From RGIG4576 sp964536025 (lineage in GTDB: Bacteria > Bacteroidota > Bacteroidia > Bacteroidales > Muribaculaceae), in NCBI GenBank assembly GCA_964536025.1, contig CAZHXA010000003.1, positions 1 through 64,000 on the forward strand: a DNA stretch of 64,000 nucleotides. The letters run 5' to 3'. A program made the position numbers and the translations under genes. Within the stretch, counting starts at the first letter, position 1. Each line of letters begins with the position of its first letter. Of this stretch, positions 41,888 through 51,875 are shown one piece after another. The notes beneath the pieces were generated by a model. The model saw nothing but the letters and a program-made list of their open reading frames with translations. It had not been told where the DNA came from and ran no database searches.

Positions 41888-44314
41888 TTATTTAACAATC
41901 AATCGTGCAACTTGTTTTTTACCGTTTTGTATTACACTTACTACATATATGCCTGCCGACATTCCGACAGTGGATATTTCTTCTCCGTTTCCGGTCTTTA
42001 TCAAGCTTCCGTTTATACTAAACACTGAATATTCTACCGGAGCATTGACATTTAGTTTTACAACTTCGCCTGAATTAACAGGGTTAGGACTGATTTGCAA
42101 ATCATTTGCTGACTTAACAACTGTCTCTACGCCACTGTTGCCCCCGGGAATACTATTATAAACCCATGCCATTCTTTTAAATTCAACATGATGTGTTGTT
42201 CCTGTTTTATCTGAGACCACCACATATATTTTATTGAAAACGAGTGGATAATTAGACATATCTTCCAAATCAATAATTCCACTCATTGGTATTGAAAATC
42301 TATTAAGGGTATTAGCAGAAAAATTAACATCAAAATTATATTCTACCACTTCATTACCTTTTCTAATATTTGCAAAAAACACACTAATAGACTTCCAAGA
42401 CGCATCTCCAGGATTTATTTCAAGCACCAATGAATCAGGACGACTCCAAGTCAATAAATTCTTTGTCAATGTTATATAAACTTTTCTTGACGACGTTGTT
42501 GTATAATCAACAGCAAAACATCCATCTTCAATTGCCGACAATTTAGAATTTTCAATATTACTTACCGACAAATTCCATGAATTAGCATCAAGATCTTTAT
42601 AGCGAGATAAAGGGATTTCTACATCCACAGCTATACTTTTTGAAAATTCTCCAACAGTTCCGGTTATTGTTGCTTTACCATTTTTCAAACCTTTAACAAC
42701 ACCATTTTCATCAACAGTAGCAACAGATTCATTACTTGAAGTCCACTCAAAAGCTTTATTCTCTATAGCTATTTCTTGATTTCGTATAACTCCATATATA
42801 TCAACTTTATAATCTTTATAAGAATCTAACAGTACTCTTTCATGGCGAAAAACTGGTTCTTGAGTATCATCAACCGTCATAACTATATTGGTAGACAAAC
42901 CATTATAGGTAGCAGTCAACAAATGAGATCCCCCTCCATTTCCATACAAAGTAGAACCATTCTCTACTATTTCACCAAGTTCCGATGAACAAGATAAAGT
43001 TACACCTCTCAAATCAGTATTAACCAAAACGCCGTATTTGTTATAGCCATAAAATTTAGGAGTATAAAATCCATATTTAGGCATTTCCTTTACCCAATCC
43101 ACAAAACGAATCTCAGCTATATTATTATCGGTTGGTGTTGTTGCAACTGCAAATAATGAATTTGTAACCGAACGTTCCATGCCTCCACTTGGAACGTTAA
43201 GAATACCAAGTTTTTGATGATATAACTCACTTGAAGCTCCTCCATCAAAATTCATAGCATCACTACATCCCACCTCACGCATTATATCGGCAAGAATTTT
43301 AGTCCTACAACCATCCGAAATATCGGAACGTCCATCCACAATAAGCATAACGACTTTCGTTCCTGTTTTGTCATAACCAACTGCCGTACGAGGTTCCTTG
43401 CTCGGTAAATGGCTTATGATATTTGCATCTTCCGTTTCAAGGACTTCGCCATTTTTCAAAATAGCAGGACAACCACCTACTGCCCAAGTTGGTTTTATTT
43501 CAGCTCCATTTAAAGATGCACTTAAAGTAATTTCCACTTCGTCACCATCAGCCAAACCCGCAACAAAATATTTTGCATTACCATGTCCTGACAAGACATA
43601 AGCACCTTCAGGTATCGACATATTTCCATCATTTGAAACAGCTCCGGTGATTTTCATCTTAACAGTCTTACCCAATGCAATGGTGGCTCCACTTTCTACC
43701 GGAGTAGCTATAACTTCAGAACCAAATTCATTGGTATCGGTACTTTTACCAAAACGAGAACTATATATAACAAGAAAATTAGTGGAACGTGATGCATTAA
43801 TTGCAGAAACATTATAACTTTGACCATTTGATTTTTTCACACTACCAGAAAACGTAAGTTTTCCAATATGTGGAGTTTTATTATCATCAAAAGATATTTC
43901 TGTCCACTTTGTATCGGTAGCATTATTATAAAGTTCCGAATTTAGAATATTTGTACCTATAGGAGTTCCTGTTGACATATCAAAGAAGTCGGCATTAACT
44001 CCTACAAAATATTGTGCACCCTCAACACTATTATCTTTAGATTGTCCCGATACAGAACGCATGGATTTTATAAGATTATTCGCTTTGGATACACGCATTT
44101 CCACATACGGATTTGATAAATCGGTTGTGGTATAGAACACTCTTAGGTTAGAACTACCGGAAACTTTCAAAGAAGTTTGAGTCGTACCGGGTCCCACTTT
44201 TGCATGATACAACGTATCAACAGTATGTGTTGTTCCTTGCAAAGACCACTTAGTGCCGGCAAAGGCACTAAACATGGTCATAGCAAGAACACTTAATGTT
44301 ATGATTTTTTTCAT
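41888..44314 (-). CDS. Secreted phosphodiester glycosidase-like protein with Ig-like and sorting domains (copy B)
   Basis: An 808-residue protein with signal peptide LAMTMFSAFAG. A PF09992-type (NAGPA-like) domain spans ~30-400, with VGVNADFFDMSTGTPIG, SKEPRTAVGYDKTG, MLIVDGRSDISDGCRTKI and the conserved MNFDGGASSELYH. Next come two beta domains, a BIG2-like repeat (WTSSNESVATVDENGVVKG), another sandwich, and a C-terminal type A sorting domain (ISPNPVNSGEVVKL ... GMSAGIYVVSV). NAGPA-like enzymes split sugar phosphodiesters. The tail suggests type IX secretion. It follows copy A by 11 bp and shares its 3' end almost exactly. Confidence 0.85.
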   Translation of the reverse strand: MKKIITLSVLAMTMFSAFAGTKWSLQGTTHTVDTLYHAKVGPGTTQTSLKVSGSSNLRVFYTTTDLSNPYVEMRVSKANNLIKSMRSVSGQSKDNSVEGAQYFVGVNADFFDMSTGTPIGTNILNSELYNNATDTKWTEISFDDNKTPHIGKLTFSGSVKKSNGQSYNVSAINASRSTNFLVIYSSRFGKSTDTNEFGSEVIATPVESGATIALGKTVKMKITGAVSNDGNMSIPEGAYVLSGHGNAKYFVAGLADGDEVEITLSASLNGAEIKPTWAVGGCPAILKNGEVLETEDANIISHLPSKEPRTAVGYDKTGTKVVMLIVDGRSDISDGCRTKILADIMREVGCSDAMNFDGGASSELYHQKLGILNVPSGGMERSVTNSLFAVATTPTDNNIAEIRFVDWVKEMPKYGFYTPKFYGYNKYGVLVNTDLRGVTLSCSSELGEIVENGSTLYGNGGGSHLLTATYNGLSTNIVMTVDDTQEPVFRHERVLLDSYKDYKVDIYGVIRNQEIAIENKAFEWTSSNESVATVDENGVVKGLKNGKATITGTVGEFSKSIAVDVEIPLSRYKDLDANSWNLSVSNIENSKLSAIEDGCFAVDYTTTSSRKVYITLTKNLLTWSRPDSLVLEINPGDASWKSISVFFANIRKGNEVVEYNFDVNFSANTLNRFSIPMSGIIDLEDMSNYPLVFNKIYVVVSDKTGTTHHVEFKRMAWVYNSIPGGNSGVETVVKSANDLQISPNPVNSGEVVKLNVNAPVEYSVFSINGSLIKTGNGEEISTVGMSAGIYVVSVIQNGKKQVARLIVK
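41898..42170. repeat. Near-identical 3' block, copy B
   Basis: About 270 bp matching 44336-44608 at an offset of 2438 with roughly seven differences counted by eye. It encodes the last ~85 residues, including the sorting domain. The rest of the two genes is far more diverged. Confidence 0.85.
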
Positions 44315-44325
44315 TTACATATTTA

Positions 44326-46848
44326 TTATTTAATAATCAATCGTGCAACTTGTTTTTTACCGTTTTGTATTACACTTACTACATATATGCCTGCCGACAT
44401 TCCGACAGTGGATATTTCTTCTCCGTTTCCGGTCTTTATCAAGCTTCCGTTTATACTAAACACTGAATATTCTACCGGAGCATTGACCTTTAGTTTTACA
44501 ACTTCGCCTGAATTAACGGGGTTAGGACTGATTTGCAAATCATTTGTGGACTTAACAATTGTCTCTACGCCACTATTGCCCCCGGGAATACTATTATAAA
44601 CCCATGCTATTTTCTTAAATTCAACAGTATGTGTTGTTCCTTTAGTATTTCCCGGTACGAAATTAATACTATCCAAAACCAAAGGATATGTAGACATATC
44701 ATTTAAGTCTACAATTTCATTCATTGGTAACGTAATACTATTAACTTCATTCAATATTAATGAAGGTGTATATTTAAACTCTTTTTTATTATCCGCATCT
44801 CTATAATCTGTAAAATACAAATAGAAATTCTTAATATTTGCAGTTGTCGGATTTATTTCAATCAACAATGAATCAGGACGGCTCCATGATGTCAACGTTT
44901 TTTCAAGAGTTAAACCTACATTTCTTGCTGATGTAGTTGTATAATTAACTCTTATACCATCTGCTCCACAAGCTTCCAAACTTATATTGCTAACATTTGT
45001 TCCGGTTAAAGACCATGTTGATATATCCATCTTGTCATCAATAAGTTTATATCGAGTTGTCGGGATTTCAACTGTTACATTTATTTCACCTACAAAATCA
45101 TTAAACTTACCTTTCACAATTGTAGTTCCGTTTTTCAAGCCCTTGATTGTTCCGGTTTCATCGACTGAAGCAATTGTTGCATCATCACTTGTCCAAGTAA
45201 TTGCTTTATTATATATCGGGAACTCTACACCTTTAACAATTCCAAAGACTTCTGCTGTATAATCTTTATATGAATCCAATAGCACTTTTTGCTTACGCAA
45301 ATTCATATTATTTTCACTTCCTACTGTAACCACTATTGTATTTGAAACGCCTTTATATGTTGCTGTTAACAAGTGGCTACCGGTTCCGCTACAATAAAGT
45401 GAAGTTCCTTCTTCTACAACTTCGCCAAGTGTTGCAGGACATGATAATGTCACGCCTTGTAAATCAGTATCTACCAAAACACCGTATTTATTATAGCCAT
45501 AAAATTTAGGTGTATAAATTCCATATTGAGGCAATTCCTTTGCCCAATCGACAAAACGAATTTCTGCAATTTCTTTATCTTCGGGTGCAGTAACAACAGC
45601 AAAAATACCATTACCAACAGCACGTTCATTTCCATCACTACCAACATTGCGAACTCCAAGAGCTGAAGTGTACAAGCAAGAAGAACCTCCACCATCAAGA
45701 TTCATTGCTTCCCAAGCTCCTGCGTAACGCATAATATCGGCAAGTTGAGAAGTACGAACACCTGCCGAAATAGAAGAGCGTCCATCTACTACCATCATTA
45801 TGATACTATCGCCTGTAACACTCACCCCGATACCGGTACGAGGGTGTAACTGATTAGCATCAGCTCTCTCACTTTCTGTATCAAGAGTCAAGCCTCCTCC
45901 CACATTTTTAGGATTTCCCGATACGATTTGTGCCGGAACGATTCTTTCAGTGCTGCCTTTTTCTGTCAAAACGACATTATCAAATTCCACAACATCTCCT
46001 ACTTGCAATCCATTAACAAAATTCAAAGCATTAACCGACACTTCTCCATCAAGTATTTCTCCTCTACCATGAATAACATAGCCGTCACTTGGTATTGCTG
46101 TATCTCCTGTGCTATTGGCTGTAGAGGTTACTTCAAGACGGAATTTACATCCGGCATACATTTTATCTCCATCAACAAGCTTTGCTGTAACTTCGGCACA
46201 ACTACCAGCTTTAGTAGTTTGATTAGTACTTCCCCAATATTTAGGAGTGTAAATTGTTATCCCATTATCTGGTGAAGCTACGTTAATTCCCTTAAATGCT
46301 GCAACTTTGTCTCCTAATGTTGCAGTTCCTGCATAATAATACAATCGACTTATTCTTGCCACACCATCAACATCTATCGAAAATTGATAGTTTTTATCAC
46401 CAAGTCCATTTGATGTCTTATAAGTTTCTCGATCGGCTGTACAACCTGCAGTAGGAGAACCTACTTTGGAACTTCCATTTGTTGCAGTACCACCGGTTGC
46501 ATAAAAATCGGCATTTGTTCCGGCAAAATACAACACTCCGTTACCACTTTTACGTTTCGCCATAGCACTTGGTCGCTCGGTTCCGGCAACCATATCTTTT
46601 GCACTTACGGCACGCATTGACACACCCGGAGCACTTTTATCCACTGTAAGATAATGTACTTGCAATTTAGATTTAGTAGGACTTACAAGTTCCAGATGCG
46701 TCTGTGTTGTACCAGGTCCAACTTTTGCATGGTAAATCGTATCAAGAGAATACACCACGCCCTTGACTTCAATCGTGCTTTTTGCTTGTACCGGAGCAAT
46801 ACCCAATACTGAAGCAATCAACAATGTGTTAAGTAATTTTTTTTTCAT
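44326..46848 (-). CDS. Secreted phosphodiester glycosidase-like protein with Ig-like and sorting domains (copy A)
   Basis: An 840-residue paralogue of the next gene. A signal peptide (LIASVLGIAPVQAKS) is followed by a PF09992-type domain with YFAGTNADFYATGG, HPRTGIGVSVTGD, MMVVDGRSSISAGVRTSQL and AMNLDGGGSSCLYTS. Then come IAEIRFVDWAKELPQYGIYT, an Ig-like BIG2 repeat (WTSDDATIASVDETGTIKG), a further beta domain and the type A sorting tail. The ATG at 46848 (MKKKLLN) starts the signal peptide; the frame is open nine codons further. A surface or secreted role acting on phosphodiester-linked sugars, such as capped phospho-glycans or teichoic acid-like polymers, is plausible but unproven. Confidence 0.85.
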   Translation of the reverse strand: MKKKLLNTLLIASVLGIAPVQAKSTIEVKGVVYSLDTIYHAKVGPGTTQTHLELVSPTKSKLQVHYLTVDKSAPGVSMRAVSAKDMVAGTERPSAMAKRKSGNGVLYFAGTNADFYATGGTATNGSSKVGSPTAGCTADRETYKTSNGLGDKNYQFSIDVDGVARISRLYYYAGTATLGDKVAAFKGINVASPDNGITIYTPKYWGSTNQTTKAGSCAEVTAKLVDGDKMYAGCKFRLEVTSTANSTGDTAIPSDGYVIHGRGEILDGEVSVNALNFVNGLQVGDVVEFDNVVLTEKGSTERIVPAQIVSGNPKNVGGGLTLDTESERADANQLHPRTGIGVSVTGDSIIMMVVDGRSSISAGVRTSQLADIMRYAGAWEAMNLDGGGSSCLYTSALGVRNVGSDGNERAVGNGIFAVVTAPEDKEIAEIRFVDWAKELPQYGIYTPKFYGYNKYGVLVDTDLQGVTLSCPATLGEVVEEGTSLYCSGTGSHLLTATYKGVSNTIVVTVGSENNMNLRKQKVLLDSYKDYTAEVFGIVKGVEFPIYNKAITWTSDDATIASVDETGTIKGLKNGTTIVKGKFNDFVGEINVTVEIPTTRYKLIDDKMDISTWSLTGTNVSNISLEACGADGIRVNYTTTSARNVGLTLEKTLTSWSRPDSLLIEINPTTANIKNFYLYFTDYRDADNKKEFKYTPSLILNEVNSITLPMNEIVDLNDMSTYPLVLDSINFVPGNTKGTTHTVEFKKIAWVYNSIPGGNSGVETIVKSTNDLQISPNPVNSGEVVKLKVNAPVEYSVFSINGSLIKTGNGEEISTVGMSAGIYVVSVIQNGKKQVARLIIK
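44336..44608. repeat. Near-identical 3' block, copy A
   Basis: Partner of 41898-42170; direct orientation. The contrast between this block and the diverged upstream parts suggests gene conversion of the sorting domain. Confidence 0.85.
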
Positions 46849-46980
46849 CAGTAGGTTTATTTTAGGTTTATACAATCTATTATATTAACATCGTGTAAAA
46901 ATACTTATATTTACCGATATGCTCAAATTTTTTCGGCACAAAAATAAGCTCCTTTACTCTATTTTTTCAAAACTACATTG

Positions 46981-46988
46981 TATCTTTG
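46981..46988 (+). promoter_or_regulatory. -7 box before the GSCFA-murF/alr operon
   Basis: TATCTTTG, 24 bp before the ATG at 47013. The -33 region is only T-rich. Confidence 0.5.
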
Positions 46989-47012
46989 TGTATTAAATCA
47001 TAAAATGAGATT

Positions 47013-47993
47013 ATGGAATTCAGAACTGCTATAAAGATAAACAATGCGACAGAGCAAATACAACATTCACATCGCATAATGCTTATTGGTTCCTGCTTTT
47101 CCGATAATATTGGCTTAAAATTGCAAAACGCATTGATGAATGCCGATATTAATCCTTTTGGTACTGTTTACAACCCCATAAGCATTTACAATGAGATAAG
47201 CAATATCGTTTCAGGTAAAGAAATAACAGATAATGAACTGTTTTTTGCAAATGGTATGTGGAATCACTTTGGTTTTCATTCTCATTTTTCCAGAGCTGAA
47301 CAAACCGATGCACTAAAAATAATGAACAATCGCTTAAGTAAAGCTCATGATAACTTAAAACAATGCGATTGGATAATCATAACATTAGGCACTGCAATGA
47401 TTTATGAGCACAAAACTTCTAATACGATTGTAAGCAATTGTCATAAATTACCAGCTACCGAATTTTCTCGACGAATATTACAAATCGAAGAGGTAAAGCA
47501 TTATTTAGAATCAATTTTGTCTATCATTCACGATTATAACAATCACACAAAAATCATTTTCACCGTAAGTCCTATACGTCACGTTTCCGATGGTTTGGAA
47601 CTGAATCAACTAAGCAAAAGCACGCTTCGCGTGGCTATTAGCAACATTGTGGGGGCTCACTCCGATTTCTGCCACTATTTCCCGGCTTATGAGATTATGA
47701 TGGATGACTTACGTGACTACCGATTTTATGCTTCCGATATGGTTCATCCGTCAGATATTGCAATCGAATATATATGGAACGTATTTAAAGCAACTTTTTT
47801 CAACGACAGAACCACACAAGCCGCATCACGCTGTGAACGCATGTCAAAACGTCTTGCACATCGACCGATGACCGACAATCAAGTTGCATTGAATCATTTT
47901 CGGAACGAAACTCAAGAAGTTTTATTCAACCTTGTAAAAGAATATCCTTATATTAAGGACTTAACACAACTTCAAAAATATTTTCTATCATGA
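47013..47993 (+). CDS. GSCFA-domain protein
   Basis: A 326-residue protein named by its own motif IMLIGSCFSDNIGLKL near residue 25. Further features are FGTVYNPISIYNEI, WIITLGTAMIYEH, FTVSPIRHVSDG and YFPAYEIMMDDLRDYRFY..DMVHPS. The family resembles SGNH hydrolases (Ser in GSCFS; Asp/His in DMVHP), but no reaction is established that I know of. It overlaps murF-alr by 4 nt, which suggests a link to cell-wall synthesis. Confidence 0.9.
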   Translation: MEFRTAIKINNATEQIQHSHRIMLIGSCFSDNIGLKLQNALMNADINPFGTVYNPISIYNEISNIVSGKEITDNELFFANGMWNHFGFHSHFSRAEQTDALKIMNNRLSKAHDNLKQCDWIIITLGTAMIYEHKTSNTIVSNCHKLPATEFSRRILQIEEVKHYLESILSIIHDYNNHTKIIFTVSPIRHVSDGLELNQLSKSTLRVAISNIVGAHSDFCHYFPAYEIMMDDLRDYRFYASDMVHPSDIAIEYIWNVFKATFFNDRTTQAASRCERMSKRLAHRPMTDNQVALNHFRNETQEVLFNLVKEYPYIKDLTQLQKYFLS

Positions 47994-50467
47994 AATATTC
48001 CATACGAGAAATAGCATCAATATTACATATAGAAACTGAAAGTCTCAATCTTCCGCAAGCTACGATAACATCATTGCTTACCGATTCAAGATCGCTGACT
48101 TATCCCGATGAAACATTATTTTTTGCTATTCGTACAAAAAATAATGATGGACATCGCTACATAGCTCAACTTTATGAAAAAGGGGTGCGTAATTTTGTCA
48201 TTGAAAACAGTACTTACATTCCAAACGAATTAAGTAATGCCAATTTTCTCGTTGTAAATGACACTTGTTCTGCATTACAATCCATAGCCACTTATCACCG
48301 CCGTCGCTTCAATATACCTGTTATAGGCATTACAGGAAGTAAAGGTAAGACTACTCTTAAAGAACGACTTAACTTATTATTAAAAGAAGATTACAACATT
48401 GTTCGCAGTCCAAGAAGTTTTAATTCTCAAATAGGAGTACCGTTATCGCTTTGGGAATTTGATGATAACACAACTCTCGGCATTATTGAAGCCGGAATTT
48501 CACAACCTAATGAAATGAAATCGTTACAAAACATGATTCGCCCCACAATAGGAGTATGGACCAATCTTGGAGACGAACATAATGACGGTTTTATTTCCAT
48601 TTATCAAAAAGCAGAAGAAAAAGCCAAGTTACTTACTGCTTGCGAACATATCATATATTGTGCCGATGAGCCACTAATAGCCAACAGCATTAAACCGATA
48701 TTAAAAGTTGCTCATGGTATTGGTTGGTCTCGTACTAATCCCGATGCCGATATTTACATTTCTCAAATCGACAAAAACGATAATGCAACCGAAATCATTT
48801 ACCGATATGCCGATAACACATCGCGTATAGTAATACCTCTTACAAAAGACAGTGATATTGAAAATATTCTGAATTGTCTTGCCGTTATGTTATGTCTTGG
48901 CACTACAAGAGATATTATCGCAGAACGCATGTCTAAGCTCACCCCAATAGATACAAGACTTAATGTCATTGAAGCCACCAATAATTGTATGATTATCGCC
49001 GATTCTTATATCAGCGACTATAATTCATTGACTCCAGCTCTTGATTTCATGGCAAGACGTGCCACACCCGATTGCACGATGACAGTGATTTTATCAGATG
49101 TTCAACATGAATCATTCACCAAATCGGAACTATATAAATTAATAGCTCAACTCGCAAAAAACAAAAATATTACCCGATTTATAGGCATTGGCGAAGAGAT
49201 GGTGGAAAACCAACGTTTTTTTGACGTAAACGCTCAATTTTTCCTTTCTACCAAAGAATTTCTTGAAGAAATGACTCCAAGCGATTTTGAAAATGAAATT
49301 ATCTTGGTAAAAGGAGCTCCTGAATATGAATTTAAGCAAATTATTGATATGCTTGAGGCAAAACAGCATCAAACGGTCTTACAGGTGAACCTTGATGCTG
49401 TGACTCACAACTACAACTTCTTTCGTTCCCAATTACGACCGGGAACAAAAACTGTTTGTATGGTAAAAGCATCTGGTTATGGAGCAGGATCCGATGAAAT
49501 AGCTAAAACATTGCAAGATCGCGGAGCATCTTATCTTGCAGTCGCTGCTCATGACGAAGGTGCCGACTTACGTAAAGCCGGCATCACAATGCCCATCATG
49601 GTATTAAATCCCAAAGTAACCAATTATAAAGCAATGTTTGCTTATAATCTCGAGCCGGAAGTTTTTAGTCTTGATGAATGTAGGGAAATCATTAAGGAAG
49701 CAGAAAAATGCGGTATCACCAACTACCCTGTACACATAAAAATCGAAACAGGTATGCATCGCTTAGGGTTTCTTAAAGAGCAGCTGCCTGAACTTATCAA
49801 CGTTTTACAAAGTCAAGATGCAATATATCCTGCAAGCGTATTTTCTCACCTTAGTGTTGCCGATGAGCCTCTGCAAGATGACTATACATTAAAACAATTC
49901 AACTATTTTGATGAATGTTGCAACATTTTACAATCCGGCTTTAAGCACCACATCATAAGACATATACTTAACACTACCGGTATTATAAGATTTCCGGAAT
50001 ATCAATATGATATGGTTAGAATAGGAATCGGAATTTATGGCATCTCTACCGTAAACGACAATTCAGAAGCCGAGCTTCAACCCATTTCATCATTACATTC
50101 GGTTATAATATCAATTAAAGACTTACCTGAAGGCACTTCAATAGGTTATGGACGGAAAGGTCAACTCTTACGCCCCTCTAGAATAGCAACCATTCCTATA
50201 GGATATGCCGATGGCTTCTCTCGATGCTTTGGCAATGGTAATGCAAAACTATGGATTAATGGAGTCTTATGTCCTACAGTAGGAAACATCTGTATGGACG
50301 TGTGCATGGTAGATGTAACCGATACTGAATGTAAAGTGGGTGATTCGGTTGAAATTTTCGGTTGTCATATTCCTGTCGAAAACCTTGCCGAAACAAGAGA
50401 GACAATTCCTTATGAAATTCTCACATCAATATCAAGTCGAGTTAAACGAGTTTATTATAGAGAATAA
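47990..50467 (+). CDS. murF-alr: Bifunctional UDP-MurNAc-tripeptide:D-Ala-D-Ala ligase / alanine racemase
   Basis: An 825-residue cytoplasmic fusion. Residues ~1-455 are MurF: LTDSRSLTYPDETLFFAIR, the P-loop GITGSKGKTTLKE, FNSQIGVPLSLWE, EAGISQPNEM and GVWTNLGDEHNDGF. Residues ~460-825 are a PLP-dependent alanine racemase: VNLDAVTHNYNFFRSQL, MVKASGYGAG with the PLP Lys, KIETGMHRLGF, FSHLSVADEP, GIGIYGIS and a C-terminal PIGYADGFSR with VGNICMDVCMVD. The Lys motif reads KASGYG rather than the common KADAYG. The same polypeptide makes D-Ala and adds D-Ala-D-Ala. The fusion is usual in Bacteroidota. Confidence 0.95.
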   Translation: MKYSIREIASILHIETESLNLPQATITSLLTDSRSLTYPDETLFFAIRTKNNDGHRYIAQLYEKGVRNFVIENSTYIPNELSNANFLVVNDTCSALQSIATYHRRRFNIPVIGITGSKGKTTLKERLNLLLKEDYNIVRSPRSFNSQIGVPLSLWEFDDNTTLGIIEAGISQPNEMKSLQNMIRPTIGVWTNLGDEHNDGFISIYQKAEEKAKLLTACEHIIYCADEPLIANSIKPILKVAHGIGWSRTNPDADIYISQIDKNDNATEIIYRYADNTSRIVIPLTKDSDIENILNCLAVMLCLGTTRDIIAERMSKLTPIDTRLNVIEATNNCMIIADSYISDYNSLTPALDFMARRATPDCTMTVILSDVQHESFTKSELYKLIAQLAKNKNITRFIGIGEEMVENQRFFDVNAQFFLSTKEFLEEMTPSDFENEIILVKGAPEYEFKQIIDMLEAKQHQTVLQVNLDAVTHNYNFFRSQLRPGTKTVCMVKASGYGAGSDEIAKTLQDRGASYLAVAAHDEGADLRKAGITMPIMVLNPKVTNYKAMFAYNLEPEVFSLDECREIIKEAEKCGITNYPVHIKIETGMHRLGFLKEQLPELINVLQSQDAIYPASVFSHLSVADEPLQDDYTLKQFNYFDECCNILQSGFKHHIIRHILNTTGIIRFPEYQYDMVRIGIGIYGISTVNDNSEAELQPISSLHSVIISIKDLPEGTSIGYGRKGQLLRPSRIATIPIGYADGFSRCFGNGNAKLWINGVLCPTVGNICMDVCMVDVTDTECKVGDSVEIFGCHIPVENLAETRETIPYEILTSISSRVKRVYYRE

Positions 50468-50482
50468 CATATTCACACAATT

Positions 50483-50935
50483 ATGAATATAATCGATAAA
50501 GAAAAACAAGATATACATTTTATGCGTCTTGCCTTAGACGAAGCTCATAAAGCTATGGAACGAGATGAAGTTCCTATCGGTGCTGTTATTGTAATAGGCA
50601 ATCAAGTTATAGCAAGAGGACATAATTTAACCGAAACATTAAACGATGTTACAGCTCATGCCGAAATGCAAGCCATCACATCGGCAGCCGATAACTTAGG
50701 CGGTAAATATCTTACCGAATGTACACTTTATGTTACCGTAGAGCCGTGCTTAATGTGTGCCGGTGCTTTGGGCTGGAGTCAAATAAAACGCATCGTTTAT
50801 GGTGCAAGCGATGAAAAACGAGGCTATCACACATTTTGCGAAAAACCGTTTCATAAAAAGACAGAAATAACCGGAGGTATATTGGCCGAAGAATGTGCTG
50901 AACTGATGACTACATTTTTTAAACAGAAACGATAA
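50483..50935 (+). CDS. tadA: tRNA-specific adenosine deaminase / nucleoside deaminase
   Basis: A 150-residue zinc deaminase. The catalytic motif AHAEMQAI and the zinc-binding PCLMCAGALGWSQI are intact, preceded by DEVPIGAVIVIGNQVIARGHN. TadA converts A34 to inosine in tRNA-Arg(ACG). It follows murF-alr by 15 bp. Confidence 0.92.
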   Translation: MNIIDKEKQDIHFMRLALDEAHKAMERDEVPIGAVIVIGNQVIARGHNLTETLNDVTAHAEMQAITSAADNLGGKYLTECTLYVTVEPCLMCAGALGWSQIKRIVYGASDEKRGYHTFCEKPFHKKTEITGGILAEECAELMTTFFKQKR

Positions 50936-50954
50936 CAACAATCATTAAAAAAAT

Positions 50955-51821
50955 ATGAAAAAGACAAACATTCTTACAGCATTTATGCTGATGTTCGCAT
51001 TCTTATTGACTTTCAACATCAACGCAAGCGAACTGAATCAAGTTGATACCATTGCCGTTAAAAGCGAAAAAATGGGTCGCGAAATCAAAAATGTAATAAT
51101 CGTTCCTGCCGACTATTACGACCCCGAAATGCAAGAGGAACAATATGCAGTTTTATACTTACTACATGGATATAGCGGTTCTTATGGTAATTGGATAAAA
51201 AAGAAACCTGAATTGCAAGATTTATCAACCGAATACGGAGTAATTATTGTATGTCCCGATGGTCAAGACAGTTGGTATTTCGATTCTCCAATCGACCCGA
51301 CTATGCAATTTGAGACCTATATAACAAAAGAATTATTATCTTTTGTAGATAATAATTACAGAACTATAGCCGACCCTAAATTTCGAGCTATTACAGGGTT
51401 AAGCATGGGTGGACACGGTGCTATGTCACTTGCTCTTAAGCATCCCGATCTTTTTTGGCAATGTGGAAGCATGAGCGGAGGAGTAAATATTGTTCCTTTC
51501 CCGAAAAGTTGGAAAATAAAAGAACGCATAGGTGCTTATGAAGACAATAAAGAGCTATGGAAAGAACTAAGCGTTCAAGGAATCGTAGAAAAATTAGAAT
51601 CTACCGACCAACGCATAATTTTCGATTGCGGAGTTGATGACTTCTTCCATGAAGTAAACAAGAACCTTCACGAAACTCTTGTTGAAAAGAAAATTGCTCA
51701 CGATTACATAAGCCGACCGGGCAAACATAATTGGGCTTTTTGGTGTAACTCCATCGATTTCCAAATGCTCTTCTTTTCAAAAGGCTTTGCCGAAGCTGCT
51801 ACTCAAGCCGAAAAGCACTAA
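50955..51821 (+). CDS. Secreted alpha/beta-hydrolase esterase (esterase D / PF00756 type)
   Basis: A 288-residue protein with a signal peptide (MLMFAFLLTFNINAS). Features are VLYLLHGYSGSYGNW, the nucleophile elbow ITGLSMGGHGAM, the acid region FDCGVDDFF and the His in RPGKHNWAFW. Family members include feruloyl and acetyl esterases and mycolyl-transferase relatives, so it probably removes an acyl group from a polysaccharide or glycolipid in the envelope. Substrate unknown. Confidence 0.9.
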   Translation: MKKTNILTAFMLMFAFLLTFNINASELNQVDTIAVKSEKMGREIKNVIIVPADYYDPEMQEEQYAVLYLLHGYSGSYGNWIKKKPELQDLSTEYGVIIVCPDGQDSWYFDSPIDPTMQFETYITKELLSFVDNNYRTIADPKFRAITGLSMGGHGAMSLALKHPDLFWQCGSMSGGVNIVPFPKSWKIKERIGAYEDNKELWKELSVQGIVEKLESTDQRIIFDCGVDDFFHEVNKNLHETLVEKKIAHDYISRPGKHNWAFWCNSIDFQMLFFSKGFAEAATQAEKH

Positions 51822-51824
51822 ATT

Positions 51825-51855
51825 AAAAAAACTCACCATTATGGTGAGTTTTTTG
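51825..51855. terminator. Bidirectional terminator
   Basis: ACTCACCAT (51831-51839) and ATGGTGAGT (51841-51849) form a stem flanked by A6 on the left and T6 on the right, between convergent genes. Confidence 0.85.
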
Positions 51856-51875
51856 TTATATATGATATAGAGGTA

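Noticed and set aside
41898..44608. CRISPR or tandem repeat array from the duplicated block
   Set aside because: There are only two copies, 2.4 kb apart, each inside a coding region. No CRISPR array is visible anywhere in the window.
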